Shown here: positions 32,502-38,600 of the stretch, piece by piece
Layout: the number at the start of each line of letters is the position of its first letter
Position numbering within the stretch: position 1 is the first letter of the stretch
Assembly (NCBI RefSeq): GCF_003112535.1
Contig: NZ_BEWA01000012.1
Location: 496,001-560,000, forward strand
Length of the DNA: 64,000 bases
DNA from: Streptomyces rishiriensis
Lineage (GTDB): Bacteria; Actinomycetota; Actinomycetes; Streptomycetales; Streptomycetaceae
Direction: 5' to 3'
Translations under genes and position numbers: made by a program
The notes under the pieces: generated by a model
What the model was told of the DNA's origin: nothing
Seen by the model: the letters and a program-made list of their open reading frames with translations, nothing else
The model's database searches: none

Positions 32502-33191
32502 TCACGTCGACTCCCCCAGCGTCCGCGGGACGCCATCCGTCACACCCTCGCCGCCGCGGTCGTGCGCGGCCGTCTCGCGCTCGGCGTCCAGCTGTCCGGC
32601 CAGCCGCTTCAGGCCGCGGTGCGCGGCCGTGCGCACGGCGCCGGGACGCTTGCCGAGCACCCGGGCCGCGGCAGGCCCGTCCAGTCCGATGACGACCCGC
32701 AGCAGCACGGCCTCCGCCTGGTCCCGGGGCAGCCCGCGCACCAGCTCCAGGGCCTGCGCGGTGGAGAGGGACTCCAGCGCCAGGTCGTGGGTGCTGTGCG
32801 GCCCGGGCAGGTCGAGGACGGCGTCCTGCTCCAGCGCCGCCGAGCGCGGCCGCACCCGCAGCCGGCGCAGGTGGTCCAGGGCACGGTGCCGGGCGATGGT
32901 CGCCGTCCAGCCCCGGAACCCGGCTCCGTCGCCGCGGAAGCGTCCCAGATCCCGGGCTATCTCCAGCCAGGCGTCGGAGGCCACGTCCTCCGCCTCCTCG
33001 CCGACGATCCCGCGCAGATAGCCGAGCAGTCCGGGCTGGACGATCCGGTACGCCACGGCGAACGCGGCCTCGTCCCCGTCCTGGGCCCGCGCCACGGCCG
33101 CCCCCAGTTCCCCGTCGTACGCGTGCGCGCGCCGGGGTTCCCCTCCCTGGCCCAAGACTTTCCTCGTTCGTACGGTGTCCGGTGCGGTCAC
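32502..33191 (-). CDS. ECF RNA polymerase sigma factor (pair 2)
   Basis: A 229-residue ECF sigma with sigma-2 (AYRIVQPGLLGYLRGIVGEE, AEDVASDAWLEIARDLGRF, FRGWTATIARHRALDHLRRL) and sigma-4 (GLPRDQAEAVLLRVVIGLDG, VLGKRPGAVRTAAHRGLKRL). GTG 33191 is set by GGAG 5 nt upstream; a GTG-free extension to 33260 is unlikely. Upstream, CGCTGTGACACTTC (about 33262-33275, minus) is reminiscent of a -35 element, but no matching -10 could be fixed. Tandem paralogue of the sigma gene at 30427-31086. Confidence 0.87.
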   Translation of the reverse strand: MTAPDTVRTRKVLGQGGEPRRAHAYDGELGAAVARAQDGDEAAFAVAYRIVQPGLLGYLRGIVGEEAEDVASDAWLEIARDLGRFRGDGAGFRGWTATIARHRALDHLRRLRVRPRSAALEQDAVLDLPGPHSTHDLALESLSTAQALELVRGLPRDQAEAVLLRVVIGLDGPAAARVLGKRPGAVRTAAHRGLKRLAGQLDAERETAAHDRGGEGVTDGVPRTLGEST

Positions 33192-33439
33192 GCGGCTCCC
33201 CCGCCGGACACCGGGTCCGGATGCGGCCGCGCCCCCACGCTCATCAGCGCCGCCCCGCACAGAAGTGTCACAGCGCGCGCCGACCCGACACCGGGCCCAG
33301 CGGAACTACGACGCCCCGCCCGGCATGGCTCGGCGGGACGTCCGCACACCTCGGATCACGCGCAAGGGCGCGGGTTCCAGCCAGCGGCTGGACCGGTGCC
33401 GGGAGGCCTTCGAACACATCACGGCGTTGAGCAGGTTCC

Positions 33440-33905
33440 TTATCCGCCAGCATCTTCCAGGCTTGCCGATGGCCTTGAGGGTCTCGGGGCCTTTGACGGT
33501 TTGCCGACGTCGTAGCGAAGTGCCGGGCGTTTGTTCCTGGTGCCGGGTGGCCGTCCGGGTCCAGTGCCTGTGGGTTCGGGAACACTGGGCCGGGCAGGCG
33601 CGGTGAGCGCGGATGCGTTCATCTCCCATGCGGACTCGGGCTGGGGTGAGCCTGTCGAGGACGGTGGGCCTCTCCCACGGCCGACGAAGGCCCTCGGTGA
33701 GGGCCGGGCCAGTCGGAGCCGAGTGCGGGCGACGATCAGGAGCCAGGTCCAGCAATCCGCGGCCTCGGGAGTACGGAGTTTGGGGGTGGTCTTGTCCAGG
33801 GGCAGTTTCGCGAAGCGAAAAAGTGCGTTTCAGATCGAAGCGACGGAGGAGCGTCTGCCGGAAACAGTCCACGTCGTCAGCGGCGCCCCCCTTCGAGGAC
33901 CATGA
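33440..33905 (-). pseudogene. Transposase remnant (C-terminal third, frameshifted)
   Basis: Read on the minus strand through at least two frame changes, the region gives the end of a streptomycete DDE-type transposase: DDVDCFRQTLLRRFDLKRTF in one frame, then FAKLPLDKTTPKLRTPEAAD and CWTWLLIVARTRLRLARP in a second, LRRPWERPTVLDRLTPARVR back in the first, and the basic tail TGTGPGRPPGTRNK and RYDVGK in the second. No N-terminal part or inverted repeats are visible. It marks the left border of the accessory region. 33906-34117 holds nothing recognisable. Confidence 0.75.
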
Positions 33906-34117
33906 CCGCACCGGCGGAAAATCCCTTTCTTTCGACAGGTGCTCAGCCTTCAGCCGGATCAAATGCCCTAGACCGGAATGAACTGCGAGGCCGTGTTCGC
34001 GAGGCCGTAGACGTGGCGTAGCAGTCCCTCCGCTGAGCATTGGCACGTCCGAGCGAGAGCCAGGGCGACACGTTGACCCGCCAGAACGAGGCCCACCGGC
34101 GTTTTAACCGCGCCTGG

Positions 34118-34639
34118 CTAGTCGAAACCAGCCGACCACCCGAGGCCTTCGCTCGCTGATCCAGCCACTCCTAGATCGTCGGGCCGAGAAAGTGCGGAAA
34201 CCAAGCGGGTGAGTTTGATCTCTACGAACCCTGCCCCTTCGAGCCCGTCGTTCGGATAGTCATCCGAGACCTGAGGCACGACTCGCTCTTCCTTCACCAA
34301 GGCGAGTGACGAATCGTCGTATGAAACGAGAATTTCTCCGTTCCTGCGGAAAGTGGGGACTGGCCAATTACGCGAGTCCCACGGATCCAACTCCCCCAGG
34401 ATCGCCCACCGCCCTTGAAGCAATCCGCGGTCACCGAAACGGCACACGTGAATCGCAGAGGAGGGATCGAATTCATACAACTTACCCAGGCCATCCAGCG
34501 AAGAAATGCGCCCACCGAAGAAGTAACCGGGAACCACCCCCCGGCCATCCATTCGAGCCACAACCCCCAGGACATGGCCAAAATCGCGGAGGGGAACCGC
34601 GAAGACGTCACCACTCTTATACGGAAGGGCCTTCACCAT
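34118..34639 (-). CDS. Imm26-family immunity protein
   Basis: A 173-residue protein matching the Imm26 pattern: an N-terminal YKSGDVFAVPLRDFGHVLGV strand pair, a GYFFGG block, a DRGLLQGRWAILGELDPWD segment and a basic/aromatic NWPVPTFRRNG strand. Imm26 proteins neutralise the cognate C-terminal toxin of polymorphic toxin systems in the cytoplasm. ATG 34639 overlaps by 7 nt the stop of a 59-residue upstream frame that looks like the end of a toxin, the usual toxin-immunity coupling. GC is clearly lower than the chromosomal average. Confidence 0.7.
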   Translation of the reverse strand: MVKALPYKSGDVFAVPLRDFGHVLGVVARMDGRGVVPGYFFGGRISSLDGLGKLYEFDPSSAIHVCRFGDRGLLQGRWAILGELDPWDSRNWPVPTFRRNGEILVSYDDSSLALVKEERVVPQVSDDYPNDGLEGAGFVEIKLTRLVSALSRPDDLGVAGSASEGLGWSAGFD

Positions 34640-34812
34640 CGCCCGCCTTGCACATCAGGGAACCATTTATCGAAGAATTGCCCCGCAGTATCCATGCATT
34701 TGTTATAATTTCGATTCTTTACGCTAACAGACGCAGCGAAGCCTCGTCGGAGAACCGTTCCGCGAGGCTCCTGCTGCATCATTTTGGTGGACCCCCACAG
34801 CATTATTTGCAT
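34633..34812 (-). pseudogene. C-terminal fragment of a polymorphic toxin (cognate to Imm26)
   Basis: A 59-residue frame from ATG 34812 ending DTAGQFFDKWFPDVQGGRW, with its stop inside the start of the Imm26 gene (ATGGTGA, 7-nt overlap). Upstream in frame is a TAA at about 34821, so no full-length toxin remains. I do not recognise the toxin fold. The basic core NRNYNKC and the coupling to an immunity gene support a truncated toxin tip rather than an independent gene. A/T-rich codon use differs from the host. Confidence 0.5.
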
Positions 34813-34879
34813 TTCATTTTAGCCTCATGGAAGCAGCTTGAATAATGCGCGGAATGCTAGAGGCGTAATTCGATAGAGC

Positions 34880-35131
34880 CTAACTTGGCTCGCCGCTCCG
34901 GCCAATCTGCTCCGCCATTTCAAGCAAATATTCAGGAAGCTTCGATTTGGCTGCAAGGACTTCGATGCCAACGAGATGACTGGCCTCATCAAAATCCAGA
35001 TTGATCATACCCTCCACCTGAACCGGGTCGCACGGGTACATGCGCGCAACTCTCGCATCGACCCGAGGGTCAGTGAAATACAGGTACGCTGCATCCGCCT
35101 CGGCATCGTAGGTGATTCTCACATCAGCCAT
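34880..35131 (-). CDS. DUF2283 protein, probable antitoxin/immunity partner
   Basis: An 83-residue DUF2283 protein: ITYDAEADAAYLYFTD, then INLDFDEASHLVGIEVL, the typical two-block pattern. DUF2283 genes commonly accompany DUF4258-type toxins, and here the gene starts 2 nt after the stop of exactly such a domain. ATG 35131 has GGAGGG 8 nt upstream (inside the toxin end), better than TTG 35137. Likely the neutralising partner of the upstream module. Confidence 0.8.
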   Translation of the reverse strand: MADVRITYDAEADAAYLYFTDPRVDARVARMYPCDPVQVEGMINLDFDEASHLVGIEVLAAKSKLPEYLLEMAEQIGRSGEPS

Positions 35132-35133
35132 GG

Positions 35134-35532
35134 TCAACGCCCTCCCGTGAGGCGGTTGATATAAGCCCTGTCCACGTTCGTCATCACGGCATTGACGTTT
35201 CCGTCAATCGCCTTGGCGATGAAAACCCTTGAGCCAGAATCGTAGTAGCCAGTCTTCCATTGATCGTCGTGAAGATAGGAAAACGGCTGGTTTCCGAGGA
35301 CTTTCTCAGCCTCCTCCGGCGAAACTCCACGCTGGCTCAAACGCTGAAGGGCAGGCGACGCGAACGCAGAACTTGCACTTGGGGGAGCGTGCACCGGGGC
35401 GGGGGTGGGCTTCAGTGTTACATCATTGCCCGGCTGCCCCTCGCATGTACACGAGGGGTCATGGCCGTCGAAATATCCTCCACAGTTACGGACCAAGACC
35501 GGCGTGGCACCAGCGAGTACATAGTACGTGTG
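35134..35532 (-). pseudogene. Orphan Rhs C-terminal toxin tip: Hint tail plus DUF4258-like toxin
   Basis: The frame opens after a TAG (35533-35535) and begins HTYYVLAGATPVLVRNC, which is the last block of a Hint domain and is nearly identical in protein and DNA to the end of the Rhs Hint domain (38964-39010). A 90-residue tip follows: a Pro/Ala/Ser linker and a DUF4258-like fold (ALQRLSQRGVSPEEAEKVL, YYDSGSRVFIAKAIDGNVNA). No Rhs body precedes it. The only start is TTG 35496 without a ribosome site, so it is probably a silent displaced module kept for recombination onto an Rhs gene. Confidence 0.7.
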
Positions 35533-35549
35533 CTAAGCGACCCCTCCCT

Positions 35550-35567
35550 ACCTGCGTTTTCGCAGGT
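35550..35567. terminator. Small hairpin next to the orphan toxin boundary
   Basis: ACCTGCG TTTT CGCAGGT, a perfect 7-bp stem with a T4 loop, starting 18 nt beyond the point where Hint homology stops. It could be a terminator or part of the recombination boundary. Confidence 0.35.
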
Positions 35568-35644
35568 CAAGCGGTATTCGGCGGTCCGCTGAGGTGCGGG
35601 TTCAGCCGGGGTTATTCGTGGTTGTTGCCGTCACTACTGCCGTA

Positions 35645-35660
35645 AGGGGTCTAGACCACG
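35645..35660. promoter_or_regulatory. DasR-responsive-element-like palindrome
   Basis: GGTCTAGACC core (35648-35657) in a 16-nt context matching the dre consensus ACTGGTCTAGACCACT at 13 positions. It lies 67 nt before the antitoxin start. Function is inferred only from the match. Confidence 0.35.
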
Positions 35661-35726
35661 GGATTCGGTGGGGCCGACCTGCTCCGACAGCTCCCGCGCC
35701 TGGGCGTTTGTCCCTATCCTGGCCTC

Positions 35727-35948
35727 ATGAGCACCTTGCGGGAAGAGCTGCACGAGCTGATCGACCGACTGCCGGAGTCGCAGGTCGCGCCGATACTCGC
35801 CATCGTGCGGGAGAGCACCCCGGCCGAGGACGGCGGGGAGAAGTGGCCGCTGCCCGACTTCGTCGGCGCACTGTCCAGCGGTAAGGGGGACCTGGCCGCC
35901 CGCTCCAGCGAGATCTTGCGCGCCGAGCTGGGACGCGACGCCGAATGA
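35727..35948 (+). CDS. Antitoxin partner of a VapC-type PIN toxin
   Basis: A 73-residue acidic protein (TLREELHELIDRLPESQVAP near the N-terminus) whose gene overlaps the PIN-domain gene by 4 nt (ATGA). Position and size make it the antitoxin, though it lacks an obvious ribbon-helix-helix or AbrB fold; the leading helix resembles short helical antitoxins of streptomycete PIN pairs. TATCCT lies 6 nt before the ATG and no ribosome site is present, so the transcript is probably leaderless. Confidence 0.7.
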   Translation: MSTLREELHELIDRLPESQVAPILAIVRESTPAEDGGEKWPLPDFVGALSSGKGDLAARSSEILRAELGRDAE

Positions 35949-36355
35949 TCGTCTGGGACACCGGGGCGCTGGTCGCCGCCGCGGACGCCGACGATCAGGA
36001 CCACGCCCGCTGTGTCGAGCTGATGCGCCGCACACCGCGCCCGCTGCTGGTGCCCTACCCGGTCCTCACCGAGGTCTGCTACCTGCTGGAACGCGAGCAC
36101 GGCACCCGTGCGGAGGCCGCGTTCCTGCGCTCGGTGAGCCTCGGGCAGGTCAGCCTGATCCCCCTGGCCGCCGCAGACATCGACCGCATGGTCGAACTGG
36201 TCGAGAAGTACGCCGACTTTCCCCTCGGCGCGGTCGACGCGTCCGTTTTCGCCGTCGCCGAGCGGCTCGGCGCGGATGCCATCGCGACCTTGGACCGCCG
36301 TCACTTCAGCGTCGTGCGTCCCAAGACGCCCCGCTCCTTCACTCTCCTGCCGTAG
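35945..36355 (+). CDS. VapC-like PIN-domain ribonuclease toxin
   Basis: A 136-residue PIN protein with the acidic quartet in order: VWDTGALVAAAD (Asp5), LTEVCYLLER (Glu), GAVDASVFAVAERLGA (Asp pair region) and IATLDRRHFSVV (Asp). PIN toxins cleave RNA with bound Mg/Mn ions. ATG 35945 overlaps the antitoxin stop by 4 nt. The pair sits between the orphan toxin tip and the integrase remnant and is likely to stabilise the mobile region. Confidence 0.88.
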   Translation: MIVWDTGALVAAADADDQDHARCVELMRRTPRPLLVPYPVLTEVCYLLEREHGTRAEAAFLRSVSLGQVSLIPLAAADIDRMVELVEKYADFPLGAVDASVFAVAERLGADAIATLDRRHFSVVRPKTPRSFTLLP

Positions 36356-36785
36356 CCAGGCTGCCACGCTGACGTGCCCGGTCGCGCGTGGGGACGGTGG
36401 GATCTAGGACCGGTGTCCTGTGCAGTGCTCCCCCTGCCGAGCGGGACCAGCCGCCGCCCCCGGTAAGCCCAGCGCGACGCACCTGAAGGGTCGGCCCCCT
36501 GGTCGGCCCCTGCCTGCAATCCGGCCGTAGGACGTTCGTAGGCGACAACTTGCTCCGCCAGGAGCCCAGTTACGGTCAGCCCGGCGATCAGGCCCATTGC
36601 CGCTCCGGCAGCCCCGGATCACCCCCGACTGCGGTGGGCCGCTCGCCACCTGCGGCGTAACCGGCTTCCCGATTGAACGGCGGGCGCGTCGGCGACGGCG
36701 GCCAGCCCCGGCGGGCAGGGGCCGCCTTGAACCTCGTAGAGAAAATCTGAACGCGCCGCCCTGCCCAGCGTCCCGGCACGGCGGG
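36356..36785. other. Gene-free stretch between vapC and the GntR gene
   Basis: 430 nt. A minus-strand frame at 36301-36597 begins with a short hydrophobic segment (GLIAGLTVTGLLAEQVV) like the small transfer proteins of streptomycete integrative plasmids, but the rest looks non-coding, so no gene is called. Possibly decayed element DNA. Confidence 0.4.
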
Positions 36786-37226
36786 TCAGCGGCCCCGCTC
36801 GCCGCCGCCCGACTCCAGGGCCTCGACGCGGGCGCGGAGGTCGGCAATCTGCTGAACGGCCTCGGCCAGCGCCCGTTCCAGCGCCTGGACGCGGGCCGTC
36901 GTCCCGCCGACGGGGGCGGTCGTCTCCGGGCCGTCGAGGTCATCAGCGTTGTCGGCGGCGTGATCGTGGTGGGCGACGAAGGCTCCCTTGCCGGGACGGG
37001 AGACCGCCCACCCCTCCTGCTTCAACAGGGCCATGGCCTTCTGCACAGTCAGGCTCGACGCCCCGAACTCCCGCATCAACGAGGACTGCGTCGGCAGCGG
37101 ATCCCCCGGCTGAATCCTGCCCGACTGGATGCGCTCGCGCACGGCCGCGGCGATCACCTCGAACGTCAGCGGCACCCCGCTGCCCGCCGGCCTGCGCCCG
37201 CGCCTCGCCACCACCACGCCGGTCAC
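36786..37226 (-). CDS. GntR-family regulator with C-terminal coiled coil (integrative-element KorSA type)
   Basis: A 146-residue protein: GntR winged helix at about residues 18-85 (LTFEVIAAAVRERIQSGRIQ, PLPTQSSLMREFGASSLTVQKAMALLKQEGW, SRPGKGAFV), then an Asp-rich linker and a 40-residue coiled coil (RVQALERALAEAVQQIADLRARVEALE). It has no effector domain, the usual form of GntR regulators of streptomycete integrative plasmids such as pSAM2 KorSA. It probably repressed transfer genes of an element of which little is left. GTG or ATG at 37226; no good ribosome site. Confidence 0.75.
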   Translation of the reverse strand: MTGVVVARRGRRPAGSGVPLTFEVIAAAVRERIQSGRIQPGDPLPTQSSLMREFGASSLTVQKAMALLKQEGWAVSRPGKGAFVAHHDHAADNADDLDGPETTAPVGGTTARVQALERALAEAVQQIADLRARVEALESGGGERGR

Positions 37227-37544
37227 CCCCGCTTTCCACGCCCTCTACCAGCGAAATCTGGCCCGTCCAAACCGGGAAACCGGCCCCACACTACCCGCGT
37301 CCCACCACCCACAAGAAAGGAATCAGGAGGGATGCACTTGAATGCGCCAGTGAGGTGATGCTAACGTCACGCACCCGCCGGTGATCACCACCGCGCCCCG
37401 CCGACCAAACCTCCTCTGGTCTGGCCCAGCGCCCAACTTCGAGGCGCCTGTTCCTCTGTGAGCCGATCACTTCGGCCTGCCCACGTCACCCCGCGCCCTA
37501 CCGCTTCCGCGCTCCCGCCGAAAGGCCCCGTCCCGCATGCCCGC
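37227..37544. other. Region between the GntR gene and the integrase remnant
   Basis: 318 nt with no supported gene. It should contain the GntR promoter (minus strand); no clear inverted-repeat operator was found. Confidence 0.35.
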
Positions 37545-37715
37545 ACAGCTTCAACTAAGGAACTCCTCGGCCACGCCCACATCGCCGTCACCGCCGAGGT
37601 CTACGCCCACGTCCGACTCCGCCTCCAGCACCAGGCCATCGAAGCCCTCGGTCAGTCCCTGGCCGACGGCGACGACCCTGACGACCCACCCCTCACCGCA
37701 GCGTCTGCCCGCTAA
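37545..37715 (+). pseudogene. Tyrosine recombinase (integrase) C-terminal remnant
   Basis: The frame gives STKELLGHAHIAVTAEVYAHV followed by LQHQAIEALGQSL, the end of a phage/ICE integrase with the LLGH box and the active-site tyrosine in EVYAHV. Everything before the LLGH box (the catalytic R-K-H part and the core-binding domain) is missing. It shows that an integrative element once ended here and was largely deleted. Confidence 0.7.
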
Positions 37716-37737
37716 CCCCAGCAAACCGAGCAGCCCG

Positions 37738-37772
37738 GAGCCCCGCACCGTCACCACGGTCCGGGGCTCTTT
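37738..37772 (+). terminator. Terminator after the integrase remnant
   Basis: GAGCCCCG and CGGGGCTC arms (one mismatch inside) plus an inner ACCGT/ACGGT stem and CACC loop, followed by TTT on the plus strand. A textbook intrinsic terminator 22 nt after the integrase stop. Confidence 0.8.
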
Positions 37773-37813
37773 CGTCCACCGCCGTTGCCGTCAGCACTGC
37801 CGTCAAGCACCAC

Positions 37814-37849
37814 AGGGCCCCGGGTGTAAGGACTTCCGCCCGGGGCCCT
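37814..37849. terminator. Terminator between integrase remnant and the immunity-like gene
   Basis: Perfect 11-bp stem AGGGCCCCGGG with its complement and a 14-nt loop. It can end the minus-strand Rhs/immunity transcript 28 nt after its stop. Confidence 0.75.
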
Positions 37850-37877
37850 ATTCACTGGTTCGAATGACATCCGTCCG

Positions 37878-38591
37878 TCAGCTGAAGGGGCATTCTTCGG
37901 GAGCTGCGACAAGGCCCTCTTGTGACCTCACCAGAAGATCGATCCCCACCTTCCCTGCCGCTTCAAGTGCCCGCTTCACCCGCTGATCGACTTCCGCATC
38001 GGACGTCATCACATGGATACGAAAAGAGCCATTCGGCAAATAAGTGAGATGCGGCTCAATGTAGACCGCGATATCATCCCCCAGCCACCAGGATGTCTCT
38101 CGCGATGAAGCAAACTCCACTTCGGAGAGTCCGTTGAGATCGCCCAGAACATTTAGCACATCGCGCGGAATACCGTCACACAGGGTCGACCTTCGCCATC
38201 CGATGAGATCGATCCAAATGGCGCTTGATTCGATTAGGCGGCACACATCGGCGTGCCACGGTAGGAATTCCCCCGACCATGACACTCCGAAGTATCCGTC
38301 CGCCCTGCAAACAAGTCCACATTGTACGAACTGCGGCTCCGCGAAGTTGAAAATCCATTCGTCAGCACTTGTCCGCCAAGGCTTCCCAGACTTGACACCG
38401 AGCCGAATCCAGCCCTGCAACTCGCCCCCCTGCACGGGAAACGAAATCCCCCCGAATTCCTGCTCCTGGGAGAGCAGGGCATCTCGCACACAGTCGGGAG
38501 CGTCGAATGAAATTACGGGCACGGGTCGCAAGATCCTCCTCCCCCAGACATCCAGGAAATTGCGAGCCTTGGGCGTCAATCTATCTACCAC
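37878..38591 (-). CDS. Putative immunity protein of the Rhs deaminase toxin
   Basis: A 237-residue soluble, acidic and Trp/Phe-rich protein (GKPWRTSADEWIFNFAEPQF, GVSWSGEFLPWHADV, ETSWWLGDDIAVYIEPHLTY) of no family I recognise. It begins 10 nt after the Rhs toxin stop at GTG 38591, with a weak GGAAAG site inside the toxin end, and has the same low GC as the toxin tip. Position directly downstream of a polymorphic toxin in the same operon is the standard place for the cognate immunity gene; that is an inference from context only. Confidence 0.65.
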   Translation of the reverse strand: MVDRLTPKARNFLDVWGRRILRPVPVISFDAPDCVRDALLSQEQEFGGISFPVQGGELQGWIRLGVKSGKPWRTSADEWIFNFAEPQFVQCGLVCRADGYFGVSWSGEFLPWHADVCRLIESSAIWIDLIGWRRSTLCDGIPRDVLNVLGDLNGLSEVEFASSRETSWWLGDDIAVYIEPHLTYLPNGSFRIHVMTSDAEVDQRVKRALEAAGKVGIDLLVRSQEGLVAAPEECPFS

Positions 38592-38600
38592 TTGCTCAAT

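Noticed and set aside
33182..33606. Plus-strand frames of 82-143 residues near the sigma factor start
   Set aside because: Arg/His/Pro-rich without domains; they run through the sigma promoter and the transposase remnant.
36301..36597. 98-residue minus-strand frame with a short hydrophobic start
   Set aside because: It overlaps the end of vapC, only its first 20 residues look protein-like, and it has no ribosome site.
37857..37867. GGTTCGAATGA, resembling a tRNA T-loop
   Set aside because: No acceptor, D or anticodon arm can be folded around it. At most it is an attachment-site relic.
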